64,000 nucleotides of DNA from JAQBQB01 sp963757185 (GCA_963757185.1 CAVWQI010000011.1:101300-165299); one strand, 5' to 3'. Positions 26,935 through 35,001 are shown, numbered from the stretch's first letter. A program made the numbers and translations. The notes: generated by a model from the letters alone, not told the origin.

Positions 26935-27705
26935 GAGCAGGAACGCGTCGTACAACGCGTGCGTCCACGCGGTGATGCCGAACCCGCGCAGCAGATACAG
27001 TCCGCTGAACGCCAACCCGCTCAACGCTCGAAAGACGAACGATTGCAGCTCGAGCTTGTCCCCGTACGGGCCGATGTAATGGAATGCCGAGAAGATCAAC
27101 GCGCCGGCGACGGCCGCGATGACGCCGGACGCTTTCGGGCCCAAGCCAAGTACGATGCGCGCGCCCGCGGCGATGCCCGTGACGAGGAGCACGCGGAAAA
27201 ACAGCTCCTCGTACAGCCCCGCGCCCAGTGAGAGCATGAGCCGCGTCGACCAGGTCGTCTGATCGATGGGGCCGAGGCTCAGCGAATGCAGCGATCCGAG
27301 CAGCTTCGCCGTCGTGACGCCGACGACGATGCCGAACACGCTCGCGAGAAGGATCGATTCGCCGAGCATGCCGGCGAAGATGCCGGGGCGAAGCCGATCT
27401 CTGCTCTGACGAAGGTCGCGGATCACCAGGGCGATGCCGATCGCGACGATCACGGCGATGAAGATCAGCGATCCGCGCCGGCCGGCGACGGCCGTGAACA
27501 CGGCGCGTAACATCGCGTCCGCGCCATTTCGCAGCTCGGGCTTGCCCGGTCGCGCCAGCGCGGCGGCGAGCGCCTCGTATCCGAGCAGGAGCGGCAGCGC
27601 GAAGAGAATGCTGTAGCGATGCGCCCGGCTGACCCTGAAATATGTCCAGCGGCGGGCCGGGGAACGGCTGCCGGCCTTCGACCGCGCGAGAGTCGCCGTG
27701 TTCAT
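26926..27705 (-). CDS. CPBP-family intramembrane metalloprotease (Abi/CAAX-like)
   Basis: 259-aa polytopic protein with about seven helices and the three CPBP motifs: EELFFR, FSAFH and HALYD near the C-terminus, all with the expected glutamates and histidines. Family members include CAAX-prenyl proteases and bacteriocin self-immunity proteins; the substrate is not predictable here. The start ATG at 27705 has no ribosome-binding site but has a TAGAAT box 6 nt upstream, so the mRNA is probably leaderless. Confidence 0.88.
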   Translation of the reverse strand: MNTATLARSKAGSRSPARRWTYFRVSRAHRYSILFALPLLLGYEALAAALARPGKPELRNGADAMLRAVFTAVAGRRGSLIFIAVIVAIGIALVIRDLRQSRDRLRPGIFAGMLGESILLASVFGIVVGVTTAKLLGSLHSLSLGPIDQTTWSTRLMLSLGAGLYEELFFRVLLVTGIAAGARIVLGLGPKASGVIAAVAGALIFSAFHYIGPYGDKLELQSFVFRALSGLAFSGLYLLRGFGITAWTHALYDAFLLLA

Positions 27706-27711
27706 GTGTTC

Positions 27712-27717
27712 ATTCTA
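27712..27717 (-). promoter_or_regulatory. -10 box giving a leaderless CPBP mRNA
   Basis: TAGAAT on the minus strand ends 6 nt before the ATG at 27705, which would place the transcription start at or within a base or two of the start codon. One of four equivalent cases in this window. Confidence 0.5.
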
Positions 27718-27737
27718 CGCGGCGACGGGTCGGGAAG

Positions 27738-27766
27738 TTGCGGAACCGTGTTCCATTAACTAGGGT
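27738..27766 (+). promoter_or_regulatory. candidate promoter of the structured-RNA unit
   Basis: TTGCGG (27738-27743) and TAGGGT (27761-27766) are separated by exactly 17 nt and predict a start near 27773. An overlapping TAGGAT at 27766-27771 is an alternative -10. Confidence 0.45.
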
Positions 27767-27830
27767 AGGATAACCGTCGCGCTGGTGCGACGCACGCGAT
27801 ACGTCACCCGAAATCCGAGGAGGTGATCCA

Positions 27831-27875
27831 TTGTCTAGCGGAACTCGTAACGGCAGGATCGCCGGAAGTCGCTGA
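27831..27875 (+). CDS. possible 14-codon leader peptide
   Basis: TTG start preceded at 7-nt spacing by GGAGGTGATCC (27819-27829), which is complementary to the conserved 3' end of 16S rRNA over 11 nt, the best ribosome-binding site in the window. The frame ends at TGA after 14 codons (Ser, Gly and Arg-rich). It lies inside the structured RNA, so it may be a leader or sRNA-encoded peptide. An alternative 29-codon frame starts at GTG 27823 but has no properly spaced site. Confidence 0.3.
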   Translation: MSSGTRNGRIAGSR

Positions 27876-27933
27876 GCAGTTGATTGCAGCTCGGCCGCCG
27901 GAAGCCTGCTAGTTCCGGTGAAAATTGAGAATA

Positions 27934-27975
27934 GCGAGGCCGGCGTGGAGATCACGTCGGCCTCGCGCTTTTTTT
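27934..27975 (+). terminator. strong rho-independent terminator of the structured-RNA unit
   Basis: A 9-bp stem GCGAGGCCG / CGGCCTCGC (27934-27942, 27958-27966), extended inward by CGTG/CACG around a GAGAT loop, is followed after GC by seven T residues (27969-27975). It does not close any recognised protein gene, which is why it draws attention to the upstream 200 nt. Confidence 0.9.
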
Positions 27976-28009
27976 GGGGAGCGGCGATGGTCTAACGGCG
28001 ATTGGTGGG

Positions 28010-28234
28010 CCGGCCACTCTGAGTTCGATTGGCGCGCGGGTACGGCTGTGCGCTCGAAGTCGGGAACGGATGACAGACTACAGATCTCACACCCGCCGTG
28101 ACGCGGCGTAGGCCGGGGCGACACCGAAGCCTCTCCGTACAACGCCTACACTGTGGTCTGTTGTCGGAGGTCAGTCCCTGATTTCGAGCCCGCAGCCGTA
28201 TCCCCCACACGACGACAGACCTCAGAGTGGCCGG
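28010..28234. repeat. diverged inverted repeat, arms about 80 bp
   Basis: The outer 14 bp are a perfect inverted match: CCGGCCACTCTGAG at 28010-28023 and its complement at 28221-28234. Further inward the arms still align with interruptions (TACGGCTG, CTCGAA, TC-GGGA, ACAGA), leaving a centre of roughly 60 bp. Read toward the outer ends, both arms give similar conceptual peptides (SVPDFE, then AV, then SEWP). It resembles two inverted copies of an intergenic repeat or a MITE-like element; no transposase or target-site duplication was recognised. It lies between the RNA terminator and dut. Confidence 0.6.
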
Positions 28235-28257
28235 GATCCCCGCGCCGTCACGCGCAG

Positions 28258-28752
28258 TCAGACACCGGTGCTCCCGAACCCTCCGACTCGATCCGTCGTC
28301 ACCTCGACTCTCCCACTCTCGATCGCCAGCACTTCGAATTTCGCCAGCACCATCTGCGCGATTCGCTCCCCGTGATCGATCCGAACCGACGCCGCCGTGG
28401 GATTTTTTACCAAGACCATCCACTCGTCGGGAAAATCGGAGTCGATCGTGCCGGGTGCGTTCGGAATCGCGAGTCCCTTCTTGAACGTCGTGCCGCTACG
28501 CGGCCGGATCTGCGCCTCGACGCCGAGCGGCAATCGGGCCTTGAAGCCGAGGGGTACGAGAGCCGTGACGCCGGGCGCGAGGTCAAAGACGTCGCCGGTG
28601 TCCGCCGGCTCCTGCGTCCACGTGCGCTGTCCGTCCGAGCACTTGATCGATCTCGCTCGGACGTAGGCGCACAGGTCGTAGCCGGCGGATCCCTCGGTCG
28701 CCCGTCGCGGCGCGCGCGCGTCGTCGTGCAGCAGTTCCACGGTGATCGTCAT
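28258..28752 (-). CDS. dut: dUTP diphosphatase
   Basis: Homotrimeric dUTPase that hydrolyses dUTP to dUMP and PPi, preventing uracil incorporation and supplying dTMP synthesis. The 164-aa product shows the five motifs in order: GYDLCAY, RPRSGTTFK, GTIDSDF with the catalytic aspartate, RIAQMV and the C-terminal DRVGGFGSTG. Between motifs 1 and 2 there is a slightly long, Cys-containing loop (KCSDGQRTWTQ). The ATG at 28752 has no ribosome-binding site; a TAAATT box sits 6 nt upstream, so a leaderless transcript is likely. Confidence 0.95.
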   Translation of the reverse strand: MTITVELLHDDARAPRRATEGSAGYDLCAYVRARSIKCSDGQRTWTQEPADTGDVFDLAPGVTALVPLGFKARLPLGVEAQIRPRSGTTFKKGLAIPNAPGTIDSDFPDEWMVLVKNPTAASVRIDHGERIAQMVLAKFEVLAIESGRVEVTTDRVGGFGSTGV

Positions 28753-28758
28753 GCGCGG

Positions 28759-28764
28759 AATTTA
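28759..28764 (-). promoter_or_regulatory. -10 box giving a leaderless dut mRNA
   Basis: TAAATT on the minus strand ends 6 nt before the dut ATG, the same geometry as at CPBP and at the fahA partner gene. Confidence 0.5.
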
Positions 28765-28813
28765 GCTCGCGCGTCGCCAGAGCGCGGACCGCGTGTACGA
28801 TCGCCTTCCGCGG

Positions 28814-30253
28814 CTAGTTCTTCGTCTTGATCGCGACCACGCCGTGCCCCGCCGGCACGTTGTACATCGCCTCGGCCGTGGGACCCTTCACGACGTCGAT
28901 GGACTCGATGTTTTCACGTTTGAGCACCTTCACGCCGTCCTCGTACGTGGTCCGCGCGCCGTTCACGAACCAGACGATCGCGGTATCCCTCTTCGGCAAC
29001 ACCGACACGAGATCGCCATTTGCCGGCGGCCCCTTTCGGGGCATGCGCCGCGCCGTATCGACGATCGCGTTCGCGGAGGACGTGATCAGCACCTCCGGCT
29101 TGCTGCCGGAATTCCGGCGCACGTCGATTCGCGCGATGTGGTCGCCGTCCAGCGTCCGGGCGACCTGGGGCGAGACCAGCGCGCCGTCAACACGATAGAT
29201 GACGTCGCTATCCGGACTTGTCAGCATGCCAAGGCGGTGTGCCGCCTCCGCCGCCTTTGCGCCATCGAGGCGGTCGAGGTCTGCGGCCGTGGGAGCCTTC
29301 GCCTCGCATGCAACCAACAAAGCGACCGCGCCCAGCAATCCCATCGCCGCAGCACGGGCACGAGTCGAGCGTGTGACACGATGATCCATCGCAACGATCC
29401 TCGAGTGGAGATGTGACGCATCGTCGGCCAGCGCGAGCGCGCTCGGGCGAATCGGGGATGCGTATTCGGCAACCATCAGGAGAAGTGAGCCGTAGTCCGC
29501 GGCGCCGGCGCCGGCGCGGAGCACGCGCGCGTCGCAGTCGATCTCTATCGCGAGACGCAGACGCGACAGCATGTACCAAACGGCGACGTTCCAGGGAAAC
29601 ACGATTGCGGCGAGGCACGCGATCGCCAGCAACTGAGGATCGCGAGCGCGGAGATGCTGCGCCTCGTGCTCGATCGCCATCCGCTGCTCCGAGGGAGGTC
29701 GCGACACCAACCATTGCGGGATGACGATTTCGGGGTCGGCAAGCCCAATCGCCGCCGGACCGATACGCGGCGCCAGGCGCACGCGCACGCCCATCACGTC
29801 CTCGTGCGGCCACCGCCGACGGGCAGAGCGGAGCCGAGCATGAACTGATGCGAACAGAATCGCCAACACGATGCTCGACGCGCCCCACACCACCAGGACG
29901 GCGGCGCGCGGCACGTGCGACAGGTCGGTCTCCTCGAGGCCTCGCGCGTAGGTCGAGGCGTCGAACCACTGCGCTGCCGCCGTCCACGTCGCTCGTGCTC
30001 GCGACAGCCACCCAACTGGCGCTCGAGACGGGCGCACCGCGACGCCGCGGAGGAGTGACGAGTCCACCGGTGTCGACACAGTCGGTCGTCCAACGAACCC
30101 TGCGGTCGACAATCCGATCGACAGGGCCAACGCGGCGGCCCAAATCCACCGAGTCGGCAAACGCAGAGCTCTCGCGAGCCTGTCAGCGCCGAGAGCGGCC
30201 ATCGCCGTCAGGGCCGACACCAGCATGGCGAACGCCACGGACAAGAGAATCAT
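28814..30253 (-). CDS. M56-family (BlaR1/MecR1-like) membrane metallopeptidase with plug-like C-terminus
   Basis: 479-aa antirepressor-type protein. Four or five N-terminal helices surround a gluzincin site, HEAQH followed by EIDCDARV, as in BlaR1/MecR1. After a further TM/lipobox-like segment (VALLVACEA) an extracytoplasmic part of about 150 residues follows. It ends with ESIDVVKGPTAEAMY, then GVVAIKTK, which resembles the TonB-receptor plug motif rather than a penicillin-sensor domain. Known M56 proteins cleave BlaI-type repressors on ligand binding; here the ligand is unlikely to be a beta-lactam. It starts at the last base of the blaI-like gene's stop codon, so the pair is co-translated. 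Confidence 0.88.
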   Translation of the reverse strand: MILLSVAFAMLVSALTAMAALGADRLARALRLPTRWIWAAALALSIGLSTAGFVGRPTVSTPVDSSLLRGVAVRPSRAPVGWLSRARATWTAAAQWFDASTYARGLEETDLSHVPRAAVLVVWGASSIVLAILFASVHARLRSARRRWPHEDVMGVRVRLAPRIGPAAIGLADPEIVIPQWLVSRPPSEQRMAIEHEAQHLRARDPQLLAIACLAAIVFPWNVAVWYMLSRLRLAIEIDCDARVLRAGAGAADYGSLLLMVAEYASPIRPSALALADDASHLHSRIVAMDHRVTRSTRARAAAMGLLGAVALLVACEAKAPTAADLDRLDGAKAAEAAHRLGMLTSPDSDVIYRVDGALVSPQVARTLDGDHIARIDVRRNSGSKPEVLITSSANAIVDTARRMPRKGPPANGDLVSVLPKRDTAIVWFVNGARTTYEDGVKVLKRENIESIDVVKGPTAEAMYNVPAGHGVVAIKTKN

Positions 30254-30636
30254 CAGCGATCCTCCGTTTCTCGACTCAGCCGTTCAGCCAGCATTTTTCG
30301 CATGCGCTGCAGCTCGGTCTTGCTCAGCCGCTTGTCCGACACCATCTGCGCGAACATCCGCTCGGCCGAACCTTGGAAGATCGCATCGCGGATGCGAGCT
30401 AGCGCGCTGCCTCCTGCTCGCTCTGCCTCCACCGTCGCGAAATACCGATACGCGCGTCCCTCGGATTCGTGCCGAACATACCCTTTCTCTTCCAACGTCT
30501 GCAGCGCGGAGAGCACCGACGTGTAGGCGAGCTCCTCGCCCAGCGCGTCCTTGACGTCGGTCACGGTCGCCGAGCCGAGCCGCCACAACACACTCATGAC
30601 GGCGAGCTCGCGGGGAGGAAAATAGATGTCGGCCAT
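30253..30636 (-). CDS. BlaI/MecI-family transcriptional repressor
   Basis: 127-aa winged-helix repressor: LAVMSVLWRLGSATVTDVKDAL (recognition fold), YTSVLSALQTLEEKGYVRHE and a C-terminal dimerisation helix. BlaI proteins bind palindromes and are inactivated by proteolysis triggered by the M56 partner encoded directly downstream. A near-consensus promoter with a 7+7-bp palindrome over its start region lies just upstream, so autoregulation is likely. No beta-lactamase gene is adjacent; the regulon is unknown. Confidence 0.92.
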   Translation of the reverse strand: MADIYFPPRELAVMSVLWRLGSATVTDVKDALGEELAYTSVLSALQTLEEKGYVRHESEGRAYRYFATVEAERAGGSALARIRDAIFQGSAERMFAQMVSDKRLSKTELQRMRKMLAERLSRETEDR

Positions 30637-30656
30637 GGACGGTGCCCTGATGGTTT

Positions 30657-30700
30657 TACGGAAGTTTCCGTAGTATGGGACGGGGGCGCCCGGCTGTCAA
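30657..30700 (-). promoter_or_regulatory. blaI promoter with palindromic operator
   Basis: On the minus strand TTGACA (30700-30695) and CATACT (30677-30672) are 17 nt apart, the best sigma-70 promoter in the window. Immediately downstream, overlapping the last base of the -10, is the palindrome TACGGAA-N2-TTCCGTA (30657-30672). A further half site TTCCGTA occurs at 30708-30714, upstream of the -35. This is the expected layout for BlaI autorepression. Confidence 0.8.
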
Positions 30701-30760
30701 CTGGTTTTTCCGTACGTCCCGGCCGATCGCGAACCGTGGCCGGTGCGCCCCCCGGTGCGA

Positions 30761-30766
30761 TAGCAT
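30761..30766 (+). promoter_or_regulatory. -10 box giving a leaderless M1-peptidase mRNA
   Basis: TAGCAT ends 5 nt before the ATG at 30772; no ribosome-binding site is present. It is divergent from the BlaI promoter about 60 nt away, whose second half site lies between them. Confidence 0.45.
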
Positions 30767-30771
30767 TCCGC

Positions 30772-33369
30772 ATGCTGACACGCCGACATCTACTCGCCCC
30801 GCTCGCGGCGGGCACCGCGCTGACGTTTGCCAGAGCGACTCCCCCGGATTCGATGATGGGGCCAGGCGTCTCGCGCGATCTCGCCACTGAACGCGCCGCG
30901 AACGTCTCCAGCGTGCGCTACCACATCGATCTGTCGGTGGTCTCACGCGACACGGCCCGCGGAACGATCGCCATTTCGTTCACGGCGAAGCGCATGAGAG
31001 ACGTCATCGTCGATTTTCGCGGACCGCGGCTCGCCGAGGTCCGCGTCAACGGCGCCGCAGCACCGACGGAGTTCAATGGCGCGCACCTTCGGATTCCAGC
31101 TCGTTCGATACATGTCGGCCAGAACGAAGTGACGGCGTCTTTTGCGTCGCTGATCGCGCCGGCCGGGGCGAGCATCATCCGCTTTCACGACGACCGCGAC
31201 AACGCCGACTACCTCTACACGTTGTTCGTGCCGTCGGACGCGAACGCACTCTTTCCCTGCTTCGATCAGCCCGATCTCAAGGCGCGTCTCACGCTCTCGT
31301 TGACCGTGCCGGCGCGGTGGCACGCATTGGCCAACGGAATCACCGAGCGAGTCGACACGGCGGCCGCCGGCTTCACGTACCATTTCCATGAAACCGATCC
31401 GCTGCCCACGTACCTGTTCGCGTTCGCGGCCGGGCCATGGCACGAGTTCACGGGCGGCCCGCGGAATACGCATCTCTGGGTCCGCGCCTCGCGCGCGCGC
31501 GAGGTCGAGGTGGATTCACTTCAGACGCAAGTCGCGTCGGCCATCACGTCGCTGCAGAAGTATTTCGGCGTGCCGTACCCCTTCCAGCAATTCCAGTACA
31601 TGCTGTCGCCGGCGTTCCCTTTCGGCGGAATGGAACACCCCGGCGTCACGATGTTCAACGAGGAGTCGTTCATCTACCGCGAGCCGCCGACGCTCAACCA
31701 GCGACTTGGCCGAAGGGCGACGATCTATCACGAGGTCGCGCACCATTGGTTCGGCGACGACGTGACGATGCGGTGGTTCGACGACCTCTGGCTCAAAGAG
31801 GGCTTTGCCACCTACATGGCAGCGAAGATGCAGGACCTCGAGGGACTGCCGAACCCTTGGATGTCGTTCTATCTGCGGAACAAGCCGGCTGCCTATGACG
31901 TGGACCAGACTTTGGGAACCACGCCCGTCTGGCAGCAGCTCGCCAATCTCGACCAGGCGAAGAGCAACTACGGCGCGATCGTCTACAACAAGGCGCCGGG
32001 GATTCTCAAGCAGCTCAATTATCTCGTCGGCGACTCCGCCTTTCGCGCCGGGCTTCACGATTTCCTCATCACGCACGCGTACGGCAACGCGACATGGCAA
32101 GATCTGCTCGCGTCGATCGGCAAGGCGGCGCATCACTCCCTCACCGAGTGGGGACGACAGTACATCCTTCGGCCGGGACTTCCCGTCACCGAACAGATAC
32201 TGGAAACCGAGAACGGCACGATCAAGCGCCTCGCGCTGATCCAGCATCCCGCGCAAGCACTCTCGGGCCGCGGCGTCTGGCCGATGCGTACCGAGGTTGT
32301 CCTCTGGTCCGCCGGCGCGGCGCCGACGTCGATTCCCGTGGAGGTCACGGCCGAGACGACCGTGGTAGCCGCGGCGAAAGGCCGCCGAGCTCCGGACTTC
32401 GTGTTCGCGAACGCGAACGATCAAGCCTACGGCCTCGTGATGCTCGATCCCCAAAGCTCGCGCTGGCTGCTCGCGCACGTCGGCGAGGTGCGCGATCCGT
32501 TCCTCCGCGCGATGCTGTGGGGCGCGCAGTGGGACCTCGTTCGCGACGCGCGTCTCGCACCGGCGGAGTTCATCGCGTCAGCGACCCGCGAGCTCCCGAA
32601 CGAACCCGACGAGCAAATCGCGGCGGGGGTACTCGGCCGCCTTAGCCGCGCGACGTCGACCTACTTGTCGGACGCGCAGCGCGCGCGGATGGCGCCGAGC
32701 GTCGAGGACATGCTCCTCGCGGTGGCGGCGGACGCGAAGCGCACCTACGGGATTCGCAAAAATTTTCTGGACACGTACATCTCGGTGGCGACGTCGGCGC
32801 CCGCGCTGGCGCGCCTTCGCTCATGGCTGGACAGCACGTCGATCGCGGGCACACCACTGCGGCAGCCGACGCGATGGTCGATCGTCACGCATCTCGTCGA
32901 GCGAGGCGCGAGCGACGGCGACGCGCTGATCACGTCCGAAGCAGGGCGCGATACGACAGTGAACGGGCGCCGCAGCGCGTTCGTCGCCGGCGCGGCGCGG
33001 CCACAGCTCGCGGTCAAGGCCGAGTACTTCAATCGATTCTTTCACGACTCGACGCTCAACGAAGATTGGGTGACGGCGAGCCTTCGTGCGTTCAACTCGC
33101 CGGATCAATCGGCGGCGACCCTTCCCTTCCTCGTTCCCGCGCTCGACTCGCTCGCCTGGGTCCAGAAGAACCGCCGAATCTTCTTCCTCGGCTCGTGGCT
33201 CGGCGGCTTCATCGGCGGCCAGCAGACCCCGGACGCGCTCCATCGAGTCGACGACTTCCTGGCGCAGCACCGGTCGCTGCCGACAGACCTCAGGCAGAAG
33301 GTCCTGCAGACGAGGGACGACCTCGAACGGACAGTGAAAATCAGAACGAGGTACGCGGGGGCGGTCTAA
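30772..33369 (+). CDS. M1-family zinc aminopeptidase (aminopeptidase N type)
   Basis: 865-aa aminopeptidase releasing N-terminal residues from peptides. The N-terminus has a twin-arginine-like TRRHLLAPLAAG signal, suggesting export. The exopeptidase motif appears as GGMEHPG, a variant of GAMEN with His for Asn; the zinc site is HEVAHHW at 320-326 with the downstream glutamate in LKEGFATYM. The C-terminal ERAP1-like helical domain covers about 520-860, so it is full length. The ATG at 30772 was chosen because a TAGCAT box lies 5 nt upstream; the frame is open further 5' but runs through the blaI promoter. Confidence 0.92.
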   Translation: MLTRRHLLAPLAAGTALTFARATPPDSMMGPGVSRDLATERAANVSSVRYHIDLSVVSRDTARGTIAISFTAKRMRDVIVDFRGPRLAEVRVNGAAAPTEFNGAHLRIPARSIHVGQNEVTASFASLIAPAGASIIRFHDDRDNADYLYTLFVPSDANALFPCFDQPDLKARLTLSLTVPARWHALANGITERVDTAAAGFTYHFHETDPLPTYLFAFAAGPWHEFTGGPRNTHLWVRASRAREVEVDSLQTQVASAITSLQKYFGVPYPFQQFQYMLSPAFPFGGMEHPGVTMFNEESFIYREPPTLNQRLGRRATIYHEVAHHWFGDDVTMRWFDDLWLKEGFATYMAAKMQDLEGLPNPWMSFYLRNKPAAYDVDQTLGTTPVWQQLANLDQAKSNYGAIVYNKAPGILKQLNYLVGDSAFRAGLHDFLITHAYGNATWQDLLASIGKAAHHSLTEWGRQYILRPGLPVTEQILETENGTIKRLALIQHPAQALSGRGVWPMRTEVVLWSAGAAPTSIPVEVTAETTVVAAAKGRRAPDFVFANANDQAYGLVMLDPQSSRWLLAHVGEVRDPFLRAMLWGAQWDLVRDARLAPAEFIASATRELPNEPDEQIAAGVLGRLSRATSTYLSDAQRARMAPSVEDMLLAVAADAKRTYGIRKNFLDTYISVATSAPALARLRSWLDSTSIAGTPLRQPTRWSIVTHLVERGASDGDALITSEAGRDTTVNGRRSAFVAGAARPQLAVKAEYFNRFFHDSTLNEDWVTASLRAFNSPDQSAATLPFLVPALDSLAWVQKNRRIFFLGSWLGGFIGGQQTPDALHRVDDFLAQHRSLPTDLRQKVLQTRDDLERTVKIRTRYAGAV

Positions 33370-33385
33370 GAAAGAAAGGCGCGGT

Positions 33386-33457
33386 GGCTTAGATGCGATC
33401 GCTGTGGGGGTGGAGTCTCTAGGCCGTGATCGTCCCCACGTCGGTGTCATCTAAGCC
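33386..33457. terminator. large hairpin between convergent genes
   Basis: GGCTTAGATG (33386-33395) pairs perfectly with CATCTAAGCC (33448-33457), with GTGGGG/CCCCAC adding inner pairing. It covers the 81-bp gap between the M1 peptidase and the convergent ABC gene, whose stop lies in the right arm. There is no T-tract; it probably acts as a shared 3'-end structure. Confidence 0.5.
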
Positions 33458-35001
33458 AAGCCGCCTGGCTTTAAGAACCGCTCGACGCCGGCGAGTACGC
33501 CGTCGACCGCCAGCGCGAGGAGCGCGGCGGGAATCGCGCCGGACAGGATCATGCGCGTATCGGAGAGCGCGAGGCCGGCGACGATCGGCTCGCCGAGTCC
33601 GCCGGCGCCGATGAACGCGGCGAGGGTCGCGGTGCCGACGTCGACCACGGCGGCGGTGCGGATGCCGGCCATGATGATTGGCGCGGCGAGCGGGAGGCGC
33701 ACGTCGCGAAGGATCTGCAAGTCGGTCATGCCGAGAGCGCGCGCGGACGCGACCGCAGCCGGATCTGCGTCGCGCACACCGGTGAACGTGTTCCGCATGA
33801 TCGGGTAGAGCGAATAGAGCACGAGAGCCGCGAGCGCCGGCACGACGCCGATTCCGAGCAGCGGGATCATGAACGCGAGTAGCGCGATGCCGGGGAGCGT
33901 CTGAAGGACGCCGACGCCGCGGATGACCGATTCCGCTTTTCCCGCGGCGCGTTCCAAGACCAGGCCGAGCGGGACGGCAAGGAGTATCGCAACGACCAGC
34001 GAAGCGGTGACGAGCTCGATGTGGCGGAGCGCGAGGCGCGCGATCGTCGATCGCTGGTCGACGAGATACTCCATCAGAGACGTGCGACTCTCACCCGGCG
34101 ACAGCTTCGTCGCAGGCGCGACCGAGCCGACGAGTCCGAGTTGCGCGAGCGCGTCGCGCGCCACGGCGGACACGGGTTCTCCTTTGACCTCGACGCGCTC
34201 GTTCAGCGCGCGCATCCGCGAGACGTCGATCTGCCCGCCGAGCTCCTCGAGCGCGGCGATTGCGCGCGGCTCGGTCGTGGCCAAGCGAGCCCCGACGAGA
34301 GGCGCGGCCTCGTAGGGCGGGAAGAAGTGCCGATCGTCGCTGAGCACCTTCAGGTCGTACCGCGCGATCAATCCGTCGGTCGAATAGCCGTCGATGACGT
34401 CGACTTGCCCGGCGGCGAGCGCTTGATACTTGATCGCCGGACCGAGCGGGCGCACCTCACGAAAATGCAGATCGTAGGCATGCTGAAGTCCGACGAGACC
34501 GTCGGGTCGTCCGATGAAATCGGCGGTCAGGCCGGCCCGCAGCTGGCCCGCGTGGCGCGCGAGATCGCTGAGCGACTCGAGATGCAGCGAGTCGGCCGTC
34601 GCGCGGCGAACGGAGATCGCGTAGCCGTTCTCGAAACCCAACGGCGCGAGCCAGCGGATGCCCCACTGTCGCCGGAACTCGGCCGACACTCGGCGATACG
34701 CGTCGCCGGCGCCGCCACTCGGAGTCTCGTGGAGAATCGCGAGCAGTCCGGTGCCCGTGTACTCCGGATAGACGTCGATGGCACCCGACTGAAGCGCGCT
34801 GAACGCGAGGTCCGTCGCGCCCAACCCCGGCCGGCGGTCGACGCGCAACCCGCGCGCCTCGAGCAGTTGAGCGAACATCTCGGCGAGGAGATACGATTCG
34901 CCGAACGGTTTCGACGCGACGACGACGGGACGGTTCGGCGAGCCGCTTTGCCCGCCGAACGATGCGAGCGCGATGGCCGCGGCCGCGATGACCGCGATCA
35001 T
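33451..35001 (-). CDS. osmoprotectant-type ABC transporter: substrate-binding protein fused to permease
   Basis: 516-aa fusion. Residues about 25-285 are an OpuAC/ProX-like quaternary-amine binding domain (VVVASKPFGESYLLAEM, AIDVYPEYTGTGL, DVIDGYSTDGLIARYDL). Residues about 300-510 are a ProW/OpuCB-like permease with five to six helices and the EAA loop (ARALGMTDLQILRDVRLPLA). Such fusions exist in Gram-negatives and in OpuA. The likely cargo is glycine betaine, carnitine or choline; the aromatic cage cannot be verified by eye. It overlaps the ATPase gene by ATGA. The fused form removes the need for a free periplasmic or lipid-anchored binding protein. Confidence 0.9.
   Translation of the reverse strand: MIAVIAAAAIALASFGGQSGSPNRPVVVASKPFGESYLLAEMFAQLLEARGLRVDRRPGLGATDLAFSALQSGAIDVYPEYTGTGLLAILHETPSGGAGDAYRRVSAEFRRQWGIRWLAPLGFENGYAISVRRATADSLHLESLSDLARHAGQLRAGLTADFIGRPDGLVGLQHAYDLHFREVRPLGPAIKYQALAAGQVDVIDGYSTDGLIARYDLKVLSDDRHFFPPYEAAPLVGARLATTEPRAIAALEELGGQIDVSRMRALNERVEVKGEPVSAVARDALAQLGLVGSVAPATKLSPGESRTSLMEYLVDQRSTIARLALRHIELVTASLVVAILLAVPLGLVLERAAGKAESVIRGVGVLQTLPGIALLAFMIPLLGIGVVPALAALVLYSLYPIMRNTFTGVRDADPAAVASARALGMTDLQILRDVRLPLAAPIIMAGIRTAAVVDVGTATLAAFIGAGGLGEPIVAGLALSDTRMILSGAIPAALLALAVDGVLAGVERFLKPGGLA

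Larger units (their letters stand above)
27773..27975 (+). ncRNA. candidate structured RNA with internal perfect Shine-Dalgarno and own terminator
   Basis: About 203-nt unit bounded by a promoter-like pair and a strong terminator. Structure read by eye: a 5' hairpin GTCGC/GCGAC; then a nested rod CGGAACT/AGTTCCG (27839-27845 with 27911-27917), GCAGG/CCTGC (27853-27857 with 27905-27909) and CTGAGC/GCTCGG (27872-27877 with 27889-27894), with GCCGGAAG repeated on both sides of the internal loop. TCACC at 27804-27808 can pair with GGTGA at 27822-27826 or at 27917-27921, two exclusive choices, the first covering the Shine-Dalgarno. Two tiny frames exist inside: a 14-codon frame from TTG 27831, 7 nt after GGAGG, and a 29-codon frame from GTG 27823. 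It matches no RNA class I can name. Confidence 0.5.

Noticed and set aside
30253..30636. Calling the BlaI/M56 pair a beta-lactam resistance locus
   Set aside because: No beta-lactamase or PBP2a gene is adjacent and the M56 protein lacks a penicillin-binding sensor domain.
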